Source: Clostridium sp.
GTDB lineage: Bacteria > Bacillota_A > Clostridia > Lachnospirales > Lachnospiraceae
Length of the DNA: 15,529 nucleotides
Reading direction: 5' to 3'
Assembly: GCA_023666975.1 (NCBI GenBank)
Contig: JAMPAW010000072.1
Location: 1-15,529, forward strand
Shown here: positions 6,275-14,800 of the stretch, piece by piece
Numbering within the stretch: the stretch's first letter is position 1
Layout: each line of letters starts with the position of its first letter
Program-made: the position numbers and the translations under genes
The notes under the pieces: model-generated
Databases searched by the model: none
The model's input: only the letters and a program-made list of their open reading frames with translations
What the model was told of the DNA's origin: nothing

Positions 6275-8155
6275 CTATCGAATATCCACCCAAACTGCCG
6301 GACGCACCCCTCCGCTTGCCGCGTTAACATGCTCTCCAATTAAGTCTATCTCTCCAAACATTGTCACCACGGCAGCTTTCTTCGCATCTCCGCCGGTATC
6401 CCGAAGCCACCACCAGCTGCAGTCATTTCTGCGATTCTGGTTGATTCCCTCGCCCAAAGCATTCTGTGTAGCCTCTAAAAGCCTGTCTTCATTATCCTCA
6501 AAATAGCGCAGGGCTTCTTCTGCCGATAACAAAAATACGTTATCCCCCGTCTCCGCATTTTGCACAATCAATTCCCTCTCCTGCCTGCAAAATGCTTCTT
6601 CATAAAACTCTTCATTCAACAGTTCTCTTATCGTGGAACTATTCCAGCTGGTATCCGTATGATGCGCATGATAATAGCAGCCGGTCAGTCCCTGCTGGCT
6701 TACCAGCAGCGCCCTGCCCTCCTGTACATCGATGACACGCCAAGAAATCCGCTCTTTTCCGCTCTGGAAATTATCCATTTCATATGCTCCGAACAGGATT
6801 TGACTGCCAATCTGCACAGTCGGAAGGATTTCCACTTCTTCCTTGTAATTTTGCACAGGCCAGATATAGTTCCGGTATCCTTTGATTATGGTCAATATTA
6901 CGGTCATCAGCACACAAAAAGCATAGAGCGTATACACGATTCTTACTTTGCGCTGAAGGGCAAATGCCCTGACCCTCGCCTCATCTATTAATACCGCATA
7001 ATTGGTAGTGGCTTTATAGGTTATCCAGCGTTCAAACAGCAGCCGGTGGATTTTGGAAAGGCCAAATGCCAGCAGTACCGAGCACACATACACCAAAAGA
7101 AAAAATAAGACATCGGGAAAAGTAAAAACCGTCGAGAGCATAATTTTAAACAGGTCATGTACCAGATAAAGCTCCAGACTAATGCCTTCCAAAAACAGCA
7201 GCACACGGTTGCCGAATTGGAATTTCATATTGACCAGCAAAAGAATGACAATAAACACTATGCACACAGGAAGCTGCGCAATCAGAGAAACTGCCTTTTC
7301 CGCATATCCCGCATGTCCCTCCCATTCCTGATAATATCCGCCAAGTTCTGCCACGGCTATCGCCAGCAGGAGAAAAAACAGAAAAACAGCCAGCGAGACT
7401 GGAAACAGCCACTTATCGTTCTTCTTCATGAATCCGGCAACACGGCTTTTGTATTTGGCGGTGAGCATGCCGATAAAAAACAGGACTGTAGTGTTATACC
7501 ACCACTCTCCCTGAAACCAATGTCCGTTCACCCTTGTATGGTCATGCCCCAAAAACAGGCTCACCATAACCATGCCGGCAACAACCAAACCCATTATGGC
7601 AAAAGAATTTTTTTCCTTTTTTATCTGCTTAAAAGACAGATAAAAAGCAAAATATAAGATCAGAATTTCAACGATAAACCATGCATTGGTATTGATCAGT
7701 GTTATTCCCAAAACGGAAGTAAATACATCTAGTGCATCACCGATTCTCTCGGAATCAACGCCGACAGTAAACGTGTAAATGATATTCGTCAGCAGAAAGG
7801 GAATCAGCACAGACATCACTCTTTTTCTGAGAAATCCGTCCAAATAATCCGGTTTCGTGTACAGACTGGTCACCAACCCGTACCCCGAAAAGAAAAAGAA
7901 CACAGCAGTAAACAGAATACCGGCAAATGCAAATACCGTAACCGGCCCCTTGTCCAGTGCGCCGTAATCCGTTACGCTCTGCACCAAATGGTGCAAAATG
8001 ATAAACAAGGTAGCCGCACTCTGCAAAGCCTTTGCATCGCTGCGGCCCCAAAATTCCTCCCGAAACTTCCCCTTTCCTGTACTTTGTGCGCGAAACAGCA
8101 ATATTCCCATGATGACAATCGGATAAATACATAACAAATAATCAGACACCCTCAT
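6275..8155 (-). CDS. Acyltransferase-3 membrane protein fused to a C-terminal DUF6273-like domain
   Basis: 626 residues in two parts. Residues ~1-400 are a polytopic acyltransferase-3 (OafA/WecH-type) domain with about ten membrane segments. The family's early histidine region is present as IILHHLVQS (His55/His56), followed by the typical FFFFSGYGLV and a final FLEGISLELYLVHDLF segment. Such enzymes O-acetylate or otherwise acylate surface polysaccharides and lipids. After one more membrane segment (~405-425), residues ~435-626 look like DUF6273: ILFGAYEMD, ISWRVIDVQEGRALLVSQQ, TSWNSSTIRELLNEEFYEEAF, NVFLLSAEEALRYF, CSWWWLRDTGG and GGVRPAVWVDIR. That domain, usually found in extracellular or surface proteins, would sit outside the membrane here. 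AAAGGTGGAG lies five bases before the ATG. The substrate is unknown. Confidence 0.88.
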   Translation of the reverse strand: MRVSDYLLCIYPIVIMGILLFRAQSTGKGKFREEFWGRSDAKALQSAATLFIILHHLVQSVTDYGALDKGPVTVFAFAGILFTAVFFFFSGYGLVTSLYTKPDYLDGFLRKRVMSVLIPFLLTNIIYTFTVGVDSERIGDALDVFTSVLGITLINTNAWFIVEILILYFAFYLSFKQIKKEKNSFAIMGLVVAGMVMVSLFLGHDHTRVNGHWFQGEWWYNTTVLFFIGMLTAKYKSRVAGFMKKNDKWLFPVSLAVFLFFLLLAIAVAELGGYYQEWEGHAGYAEKAVSLIAQLPVCIVFIVILLLVNMKFQFGNRVLLFLEGISLELYLVHDLFKIMLSTVFTFPDVLFFLLVYVCSVLLAFGLSKIHRLLFERWITYKATTNYAVLIDEARVRAFALQRKVRIVYTLYAFCVLMTVILTIIKGYRNYIWPVQNYKEEVEILPTVQIGSQILFGAYEMDNFQSGKERISWRVIDVQEGRALLVSQQGLTGCYYHAHHTDTSWNSSTIRELLNEEFYEEAFCRQERELIVQNAETGDNVFLLSAEEALRYFEDNEDRLLEATQNALGEGINQNRRNDCSWWWLRDTGGDAKKAAVVTMFGEIDLIGEHVNAASGGVRPAVWVDIR

Positions 8156-8188
8156 TGGTTCTCCACCTTTCTTTTGTTCGTTAGTATT

Positions 8189-8231
8189 ATCCTATTCCTT
8201 TTTCCACGGGCAGACAATGCGAATTGTCTGC
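8189..8231 (-). promoter_or_regulatory. Perfect dyad overlapping a candidate promoter upstream of the acyltransferase gene
   Basis: GCAGACAAT-TCGC-ATTGTCTGC (8210-8231) is a perfect 9-bp inverted repeat. Its inner copy supplies TTGTCT, which lies 17 bp from TAGGAT (8189-8194) on the - strand, a weak sigmaA-like pair. An operator for a repressor is one reading. On the + strand the hairpin is followed by TTTTCTTT, so a + strand terminator is another. As a terminator for copA it fails, because that strand has no T-tract. Confidence 0.35.
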
Positions 8232-8277
8232 TTTTCTTTAACAATCGTTCGCGCACGCAGGACCGGCAGATATCCGG

Positions 8278-8487
8278 TTATTCCACTGAAACAACAGTAT
8301 AGTCCTTATCCTCAACCGTCTTCTTTAACAGTTCATTGGCAACGTCCGCTGAGAGCTTTACCACGGCAGTTCCCTTTTCATGGCTTACCACGGCCTCCGT
8401 CACGCCCTCTAACGCCTCTAAAGCGCTCTTCACATTAGCCTCGCAGTGCCCACACATCATTCCTTCGATTTTCATTGTCTTTTCCAT
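8278..8487 (-). CDS. Possible internal in-frame start making a free CopZ-like copper chaperone
   Basis: Inside copA, in the same frame, an ATG at 8487 is preceded by GGAGG (8496-8500) with an eight-base spacer, as good a site as those of the neighbouring genes. The product would be 69 residues, starting [19 protein letters not shown] and ending at the copA stop; this is the length of free-standing CopZ, and the metal site is the CGHC pair. The ATG sits exactly where the polar linker ends and the folded domain begins. Separate synthesis is inferred from the site alone; otherwise this is simply the CopA tail. Confidence 0.5.
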   Translation of the reverse strand: MEKTMKIEGMMCGHCEANVKSALEALEGVTEAVVSHEKGTAVVKLSADVANELLKKTVEDKDYTVVSVE

Positions 8488-10863
8488 GGTTGCATCCTCC
8501 ATTTTCTTATTTTGATTTATTTTACTATCTGCCGCATTTTCCTGTTCGGAAAACGCCACAGATTGTATACCGTCTTTGCTCTGCTTTATCCGCTTATCCC
8601 GTGCCGCATCATATACCTTGCACCAATTCAGCCGCAGCGCATTTGTCACTACGCAGAAGCTGGACAGGCTCATCGCCGCCGCACCAAACATCGGATTTAA
8701 CTGCCAGCCAAACAGCGGAATCCACACTCCCGCTGCCAGCGGAATCCCGATGACATTGTAAATAAATGCCCAGAAAAGATTCAGGTGAATATTCTTAAGC
8801 GTTGCACGGCTCAAACGGATCGCTGCCGGCACATCGACCAGCTTACTTTTCATCAGCACAACGTCTGCCGCATCAATGGCAATATCGGTTCCTGCACCAA
8901 TGGCTATGCCGATATCCGCCCTTGTCAGAGCCGGAGCATCATTGATTCCGTCTCCCACCATGGCAACCCTGCCCTTTTCCTTCAATGTACGGATTACACT
9001 CTCCTTCCCTTCCGGCAGGACACCTGCAATCACTTCATCTACCCCCGCCTGCCGGCCAATCGCTTTTGCGGTTCTCTCATTATCTCCGGTCAGCATAACC
9101 ACATGGATTCCCATATTTTTCAGTTCAGTTATCGCCTGCGGGCTCTCTTCCTTTATCACATCGGCAACTGCAATAATTCCGGCCAGTTTGCCGTCTACCG
9201 CAAAAAATAACGGTGTCTTTCCCTCCTCTGACAGTTGTTCGGACTGTCGCTGTATCTTATCGGTAATCTCCGCTTTTGAACGGATAAACTGAAAGCTGCC
9301 GCCGATTAATGTTTTTCCTTTCCACACAGCCGAAAGCCCGTTGCCCGGCAGAGCCGTAAAATCAGATACCTCTTCCGGTTTTATCTTCATTTCTGCCTCG
9401 ACATAGTCGATAACCGCCTTTGCCAGCGGGTGTTCACTCCTGTATTCCAAGAAATATGCCAGCCTAAGCAGTTCCTCCTCCGGCATATCCTCCGCAATAA
9501 TATCCGTCACCTTAGGCTCGCCGCTGGTGATCGTTCCGGTCTTATCCAGTGCAACAATCTGCATTTTGCCGGCTTCCTCAAGCGATGCTGCCGTCTTAAA
9601 CATAATCCCGTTTTTGGCTCCCATGCCATTGCCGACCATAATGGCAACCGGCGTTGCCAGCCCCAGTGCACACGGGCAGCTGATAACCAGTACGGAAATC
9701 CCCCTCGCCAGCGCAAATCCAATACTCTGCCCCAGCAGCAGCCAGACAACAACGGTAATAACCGCAATGGTAATCACAGCTGGAACAAATACGCCTGACA
9801 CCGTATCTGCGACCTTGGCAATCGGTGCCTTGGTCGCCGCCGCATCGCTGACCATCTGGATAATCTGCGACAGCGTGGTATCCTCCCCTACCCTGTCTGC
9901 CTGACATTTCAGAAAACCGGACTGATTCACTGTAGCCGCCGACACAAAGTCTCCTTCTGCCTTATCCACAGGAATACTTTCTCCTGTTAATGCCGATTCA
10001 TTCACTGCACTACTGCCCTCTAATATCACTCCGTCCACAGGAATACTCTCACCAGGACGAACCACAAAAATATCACCCTTCTTCACCTGTCCAATCGGAA
10101 CCTGCGTCTCCCTGCCGTCCTTAAGGATTACCGCTGTCTTAGGCGCCAGTTTCATCAAACCCTTTAACGCATCTGTTGTCTTTCCCTTAGAATGTGCTTC
10201 CAGCATTTTCCCGACGGTAATCAGGGCTAAAATCGTTGCCGCCGATTCAAAATAGAATTCATGCAGATATGCCATCACTGCGTCCGCATTGCCTTTAACC
10301 TGTGCGTCAGTCATCGCAAACAGTGCATAAGTGCTGTAGACAAAAGCGGCACCCGCACCCAGTGCAACCAGCGCATCCATATTCGGCGCACGGTGAAGCA
10401 GGCTTTTGAACCCGTTGACAAAGAATTTCTGATTGATTACCATAACGGCAACCGTCAGCAGAAGCTGTATCAGCCCTATGGCAACAGGATTGCCTTCAAA
10501 AAAAGACGGCAGCGGCCAGTTCCACATCGTATGCCCCATGGAAAAATACATCAGCACAAGCAAAAAAACGATAGATGACACAAGCCTCCTCTTTAACACA
10601 GGCGTTTCCCGATCCTTCAACGCCTCCTCGTAATCATCTTCTACGGCGGCAGGCCTGCCGGAATCTCCTTTCAGCGACGCCCCGTATCCTGCCTCCTCCA
10701 CAGCCTTAATAATCTGCGCCGCACCGGCAGTTCCCTGTACCCCCATCGAATTTGTCAAAAGACTTACCGAGCAGGAGCTCACTCCCTCTACCTTTAACAC
10801 GGCTTTCTCCACTCTGGCACTGCAGGCCGCACAGCTCATACCCGTTATATTATATTGCTCCAT
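8278..10863 (-). CDS. copA: Copper(I)-exporting P1B-type ATPase with C-terminal CopZ-like domain
   Basis: 861 residues from the ATG at 10863; a GTG at 10869 is also possible, but its spacing from AAGGAG is only four bases against ten for the ATG. The order is: an N-terminal heavy-metal domain with GMSCAAC; eight membrane helices; TGES actuator loop; CPC in the metal-path helix ([12 protein letters not shown]); DKTGT phosphorylation site; [24 protein letters not shown]. The helix 7 Tyr-Asn (FIYNVIG) and helix 8 MSLSS motifs mark Cu(I) specificity. After helix 8 comes a ~50-residue polar linker, then a second heavy-metal domain ([20 protein letters not shown]). A C-terminal domain of this kind is uncommon in CopA. 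The gene starts about 26 bp after csoR and shares its promoter. Confidence 0.96.
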   Translation of the reverse strand: MEQYNITGMSCAACSARVEKAVLKVEGVSSCSVSLLTNSMGVQGTAGAAQIIKAVEEAGYGASLKGDSGRPAAVEDDYEEALKDRETPVLKRRLVSSIVFLLVLMYFSMGHTMWNWPLPSFFEGNPVAIGLIQLLLTVAVMVINQKFFVNGFKSLLHRAPNMDALVALGAGAAFVYSTYALFAMTDAQVKGNADAVMAYLHEFYFESAATILALITVGKMLEAHSKGKTTDALKGLMKLAPKTAVILKDGRETQVPIGQVKKGDIFVVRPGESIPVDGVILEGSSAVNESALTGESIPVDKAEGDFVSAATVNQSGFLKCQADRVGEDTTLSQIIQMVSDAAATKAPIAKVADTVSGVFVPAVITIAVITVVVWLLLGQSIGFALARGISVLVISCPCALGLATPVAIMVGNGMGAKNGIMFKTAASLEEAGKMQIVALDKTGTITSGEPKVTDIIAEDMPEEELLRLAYFLEYRSEHPLAKAVIDYVEAEMKIKPEEVSDFTALPGNGLSAVWKGKTLIGGSFQFIRSKAEITDKIQRQSEQLSEEGKTPLFFAVDGKLAGIIAVADVIKEESPQAITELKNMGIHVVMLTGDNERTAKAIGRQAGVDEVIAGVLPEGKESVIRTLKEKGRVAMVGDGINDAPALTRADIGIAIGAGTDIAIDAADVVLMKSKLVDVPAAIRLSRATLKNIHLNLFWAFIYNVIGIPLAAGVWIPLFGWQLNPMFGAAAMSLSSFCVVTNALRLNWCKVYDAARDKRIKQSKDGIQSVAFSEQENAADSKINQNKKMEDATMEKTMKIEGMMCGHCEANVKSALEALEGVTEAVVSHEKGTAVVKLSADVANELLKKTVEDKDYTVVSVE

Positions 10864-10889
10864 ATCCACTCAACTCCTTACCTGCCCGT

Positions 10890-11198
10890 CTACTTCAGCA
10901 TCTTCTGTATCGTATTTAACAATTCTTCTATCGTCTCTTCCCTGCCGTCCCGTATGTCGTCCACAACACAGGTACGGATATGATTAGCAAGCAATTCTTT
11001 ATTAAACGCATTTATCGCTGCCGTCACTGCGGCTGACTGCACTAAAATATCCGTACAATAAGCACTTTCCTCCACCATGCGGCGAATGCCGCGCACCTGT
11101 CCCTCAATCCGGTTCAACCGGTGAATCAAACCTTTATATTCCTCCTGCGAGCGTTCCTTTTTGCGGTTACAGCAGCATTCTTCCTGTTCCTTGCTCAT
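10890..11198 (-). CDS. csoR: CsoR-family copper-sensing repressor
   Basis: 102 residues. All-alpha CsoR/FrmR-type repressor: LIHRLNRIEGQVRGIRRMVEE is the conserved first helix, and the Cu(I) ligand set of true CsoR proteins is complete as Cys48, His73 and Cys77, with Tyr47 before the first cysteine. The N terminus has an extra CCC and a basic stretch, possibly a further metal-binding segment. GAGGTGAT lies just before the ATG. It is the first gene of csoR-copA and presumably represses its own operon through the operator at 11287-11307; Cu(I) binding would release it. Assignment to copper, rather than nickel or formaldehyde, rests on the ligand set and on copA next to it. Confidence 0.95.
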   Translation of the reverse strand: MSKEQEECCCNRKKERSQEEYKGLIHRLNRIEGQVRGIRRMVEESAYCTDILVQSAAVTAAINAFNKELLANHIRTCVVDDIRDGREETIEELLNTIQKMLK

Positions 11199-11283
11199 AT
11201 CATCACCTCATCATTGTTATATTATTCCCTGCTATCGTTGAAATCTATGCTGTGACAGAATACCTTTCTGCCGGCTCACGACT

Positions 11284-11312
11284 ATTATATACCCCTTGGG
11301 GGTATATTGCAA
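11284..11312 (-). promoter_or_regulatory. csoR-copA promoter
   Basis: On the - strand, TTGCAA (11307-11312), a 17-bp spacer and a consensus TATAAT (11284-11289). The operator fills the spacer, so repressor binding would directly block RNA polymerase. The leader to the csoR ATG is about 78 bases and contains a weak hairpin (CAGAA/TTCTG). Confidence 0.85.
11287..11307. promoter_or_regulatory. CsoR operator
   Basis: ATATACCCC-TTG-GGGGTATAT is a perfect 9-bp inverted repeat with a three-base centre, the G/C-tract pseudopalindrome typical of copper CsoR operators (TACCCC...GGGGTA). It lies between the -35 and -10 of the csoR-copA promoter. Confidence 0.88.
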
Positions 11313-11332
11313 CCATTTTTATGCAAATTTTG

Positions 11333-11360
11333 TTGTAACCGGGGGAGTTTTTTGTATAAT
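11333..11360 (+). promoter_or_regulatory. Candidate divergent promoter
   Basis: TTGTAA (11333-11338), 16 bp, TATAAT (11355-11360) on the + strand, back to back with the csoR promoter. The transcript would run through 11367-11500, where only a 19-codon reading frame is visible. The spacer holds a G-run and a T-run and is not ideal. Confidence 0.4.
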
Positions 11361-11423
11361 GGGAACAAGGTAAAGCGTACAGCGGACGTTTGTTAAGCGC
11401 GGAACGGAGCGGTGAAGGATTAT

Positions 11424-11483
11424 ATGACTTTACAGATGCATTATCAGGAAAAATATTCTTACCTCTATGTGCTTTTTAGGTAA
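11424..11483 (+). CDS. Possible 19-residue peptide or truncated gene start
   Basis: ATG at 11424 opens MTLQMHYQEKYSYLYVLFR and stops at 11481-11483. GAAGG lies five bases before the ATG and a candidate promoter about 65 bases upstream. It could be the broken 5' end of a lost gene, a leader peptide or chance. No family was recognised. Confidence 0.2.
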   Translation: MTLQMHYQEKYSYLYVLFR

Positions 11484-11500
11484 ATTTTTACGAATTATGA

Positions 11501-11529
11501 TTGTCTTTACTCATGCTCTATGGTAGAAT
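11501..11529 (+). promoter_or_regulatory. Promoter of the type I toxin gene
   Basis: TTGTCT (11501-11506), 17 bp, TAGAAT (11524-11529) with an upstream TG (TGG-TAGAAT), an extended -10. Transcription would start near 11536, giving a leader of about 63 bases and an mRNA of about 220 bases to the shared terminator. Confidence 0.75.
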
Positions 11530-11540
11530 ACTCCACAAGG

Positions 11541-11567
11541 ACAACCGTGTTGCAGGGTGGGCTGACC
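11541..11567 (+). repeat. Left copy of the repeat flanking the toxin gene
   Basis: This leader segment (ACAACCG at 11541-11547, GGTGGGCTGACC at 11556-11567) recurs in inverted orientation at 11769-11794, where the antisense RNA carries ACAACCG...GGTGGGTTGACC. The + strand also has the direct block CAACC...GTGGGC at both places (11542/11557 and 11772/11783). The toxin mRNA and antisense RNA can therefore pair there over 5 + 6 bp. Confidence 0.65.
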
Positions 11568-11598
11568 TCTCATTTTTTACAGAATGGGGGTGATGCCT

Positions 11599-11700
11599 AT
11601 GAAGAATCAAAATAACAACAATTTTGATTTTAAGGATTTAATGACCTTTGGGTTATTCCTTTTGGCATTGCTTACATTCGTTTTTACGTTTTGTAAGTAA
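11599..11700 (+). CDS. Type I toxin-like small hydrophobic peptide (holin-like toxin type)
   Basis: 33 residues: a polar Asn-rich head (MKNQNNNNFDFKD), then one transmembrane segment (about MTFGLFLLALLTFVFTF) and a final Cys-Lys. Composition and the F-x(5)-F-x(4)-LLTF pattern match the small 'putative holin-like toxin' (Hol-Tox) peptides of Firmicutes, which damage the membrane when unregulated. GGGGGTGAT precedes the ATG; in-frame ATGs at 11584 and 11593 lie in or before that site and are unlikely starts. The gene has its own promoter, a downstream bidirectional terminator and a convergent antisense RNA, the full layout of a type I toxin-antitoxin unit of the fst or txpA/bsrG kind. Toxicity is inferred. 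Confidence 0.78.
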   Translation: MKNQNNNNFDFKDLMTFGLFLLALLTFVFTFCK

Positions 11701-11706
11701 CCGTAC

Positions 11707-11757
11707 ATAGAAAAACCACCCCTAAACTTTGACCGGTAGTGGGGTGGATTTTTCTAT
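11707..11757. terminator. Bidirectional terminator shared by toxin mRNA and antisense RNA
   Basis: ATAGAAAAACCACCCC (11707-11722) pairs with GGGGTGG-A-TTTTTCTAT (11741-11757), a 16-bp stem with one bulged A. The 18-base loop contains the palindrome ACCGGT. T-runs follow the GC core on both strands. It is also the first terminator met by transcripts of the large surface-protein gene coming from the right. Confidence 0.9.
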
Positions 11758-11807
11758 TTCACATTTTGGGTCAACCCACCTTGTGGGCGGTTGTTTCCTC
11801 TTTTCGT
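11711..11807 (-). ncRNA. Predicted antisense antitoxin RNA
   Basis: A promoter at 11814-11842 directs a - strand transcript of about 97 bases that ends at the shared terminator. It would be fully complementary to the last ~45 bases of the toxin mRNA and partly complementary to its leader through the flanking repeat. It has no plausible reading frame and carries a 5' hairpin (CCCAC-AAG-GTGGG). Existence is predicted from promoter and terminator quality and from the analogy with Firmicutes type I systems; ends are approximate. Confidence 0.7.
11769..11794 (-). repeat. Right copy of the repeat flanking the toxin gene
   Basis: On the - strand this reads ACAACCG, CCCACAA, GGTGGGTTGACC, matching the toxin leader (11541-11567) at both ends with a variable middle. 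It lies outside the shared terminator, near the 5' end of the predicted antisense RNA. Confidence 0.65.
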
Positions 11808-11813
11808 ATCTAC

Positions 11814-11842
11814 ACTATATCATATTTTCGCTTTTGTTTCAA
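11814..11842 (-). promoter_or_regulatory. Promoter of the antisense antitoxin RNA
   Basis: On the - strand, TTGAAA (11837-11842), 17 bp, TATAGT (11814-11819) with an upstream TG (TGA-TATAGT). This is closer to consensus than the toxin promoter, as expected for an antitoxin made in excess. It begins about 35 bp after the stop of the surface-protein gene. Confidence 0.8.
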
Positions 11843-11876
11843 GGGCAAAATTCTATCCTCTTACTTTATCAATACA

Positions 11877-14800
11877 TCATTTTATTTTGAGTTTAACTTT
11901 TGCCTTCTTTCCGGTTCCATCCGTTGCCTTGGCGGTAATCGTAACCGTTTTTCCCTTCCCGGCTTTTTTTGTGGTGACCTTCCCTTTCTTATTCACTGCC
12001 GCATATTTCGGGTTGCTTGATGTCCATACAAGTGTTTTATTTGCAGTCTTTCCAGTGGTTTTCACCACTGCTTTTACATTGATTTTTTTACCGGCTGCAA
12101 CGGTTTTACTCTTTACCTTCAGGGAAATACGCTTTACTGCATGTTTGACAATTTTAATCTTATATTTTGCCGTTACCCCGCTCTCATCTGCCGCTTTGGC
12201 AGTGATGGTAACCGTTTTTCCTGCGCCTGCTTTCTTGGTTGCCACTACCCCTGACGGGCTTACGGTTGCATATTTCGGATTACTGCTTGACCAGATTAGG
12301 GTTTTATTCTCTGCCTGCTCCGGCAAAACAACTGCTGATAAAGTAACTTTCCTGCCAGCGGCAATCTTTTTGGAGATGGCGGAAAGGCTAATATTGGCTA
12401 CTTTCTCTCCTCTTATCTTGTCCGCCGTATTCCCGCCTGCGCCCTGGCTATCCTGAATTGGCTCATTTGGTTCCGCTTTATCCGGGTTCATGTCTGCTGC
12501 CTGAATCACTACCGTACAGACCGCCGTATAAGCACCATCCGCCGATTCCGCCGTCACTTCCACCTCGCCCTCTGCCAGACCGGTCAGCGTTCCGTCCAAA
12601 GAAACCGTGGCGAGTGCTTCATCTGAAACCGTGTAAAGAATCCGCCGGTTTGTCGCATTTGCCGGCTTAAAATCCGGTATCACTGCGCAGTTAGCACCGA
12701 CATACGTCACAATCGGTTCTTCACCGAACGAAATTCCACGCACCCGGACATCCGACTCTGCATTTTCTAACAACGTATCCATATCCGGATCAATACTTTC
12801 ACCTGATGCTGTTGTCATATCATATAACTGCATCCCATTGTACTCAGGAATAAACAATTTCGCCCCTTCATTCAGCGGAACCACATCATAGGAAATCGTC
12901 CGCCTTATCTCATCATCTGCCATCTCCTCCACAGTCACATTTACCGTCCCGGCATTATCACCTTTAAACTCTATAAAACAATTCTCTGCCCCCAATGAGA
13001 TATGCATAACCCCTTCTTCTTCATACATGAAAATGCTGCCATACTGATCATCCATCACGCCATTCTGATAAGCTGCCAAAATTTCACCATCTTCGCTAAC
13101 GATACTAAAATCCGGTATCTCTTCTTCCACTGCCCCCACTTTGTTTACAACCGAAAAAGCCGAAACTGCCGAACGGGTATTGCGTGAACGGGATACAGAT
13201 ACCTCTTTTCTATACTGCTTCACCGGGGCTATCATAAGCGTAAACATTCCATCTGCAAAAGAACCATACTTATCATTGATAACCTCCAGAATACTTTTAT
13301 TAATAATCATTTCTGCCGCCCGGTTTGCATCATTTCCATATCCTAAATTAAAGGCGGCCCGTCCCTCCGATTCCAGCAGCTCTGAAACGCTGTCTGTAAA
13401 TGCTCCCATATTGACACCAGTCGCTCCGCCTATTCCGCTGTATTCCACCTTTTTTTCATTTTCATCTAATATGTCATATGTCAGGCTTCCCCATGAACCA
13501 AATACATTTCCCGTTCCTAATCCATATCCTGAGAGCTTGACATTAAAGCGGAAAATTTTCCAGCCCTTTGCCGTATTTGCCTTAATCTTCATCGTCATGG
13601 ACGTGCTTGCTCCAAACAGCGTAGATTTTCGGTTCACGCCAAGCTTATCCAGCAATTTATCCCGAAGTTCACTGCTTTGCTGGCTGTAACTGATATCCCC
13701 GCTCACCATTGCCTCCGCAATCCACATACTCAAAATATTGCGCATTTCCTCTTCCTGTTTTGCAGACAAATAATCATTGATTTCAAATGCCACAAGCGAT
13801 ACCATATTTGCTTTCACTTTTGCAGCGGCACTTCCCACATTGCTGGCAACTTGATTGTTCTTTTTCCGCTCTTCCCTCTCAGCCTGTTCCAAGTCCTGAT
13901 TATGTACATAAACCGTATAGTCCTTCCCAGTCCGTACATAGGAAGATTCGCCGTGATACATAACCTCCCCAATCAATGCCGCTTCTGTCTTTACTGCGGA
14001 CGGAGCATACAGCGGGCTGATATTCACAGAAAAATCATATGTAACCGGATCTCCCGGTACAATCTCAATAGGATTCTGTGTACTCCCCTTTACCGCCTGC
14101 CTTCCATCAAGCGTGGAATGCGGTTCCAAGGTCATGCCTTCGCCATCTAATGTAAGGCGGAACCGGTCTAACGTAACTTTCAGTTCCTCTAAGCCCTCTA
14201 AATCGTTTGTCGTATACGGACAGTCTCCTGTCATCTCATAACTTAGCTTCACCCGGATATCAAGGCAGTCCTGCGACATTGCCCTGTCTGCATAGATAAA
14301 CTTCGTTGATGTCTTATATTCCGCCGTCAGCGCATATGGGTTTGTTATAGACACCTTCAATTCCATGACGTCATTTGCCGCCCACATTTTAGCAGCTTCC
14401 CCATTATGAATTTCGCAAATTACAATCTTGTTACGGTAATCCTTAAAAACTTCTTCTGCTTTCGACAGATCAAGGGAAGCGGACACGGGGTATTCCTTAT
14501 CATCAATTCCAATAAGGCCATTTCCGGCATCTACTTTCGTCAGGGTTCCCACCTGTGTAAAATGTTCAATAGCAATACTTTTAAATGGAATATTGTTTTC
14601 ATTTGCATAGGTCTGAGCATAGGAATCTGCTGCGCCATAAATTGTAAGGTTTTCGCAACCGTTAAAGGCAGATGCACCAATATTCCCTTCTGTTACCCAT
14701 GGATAGATGATGGCCTTTTCTAACTTGGAGCAGCCAGAAAATGCATAGTGTCCTATTTTCTTGACTGATTCTGGGATTTCTACATTCGTTATATAACTAT

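Noticed and set aside
8210..8239. Hairpin at 8210-8231 as the copA terminator
   Set aside because: On the copA strand the stem is followed by CCGTGG, with no T-tract; the T-rich side belongs to the + strand.
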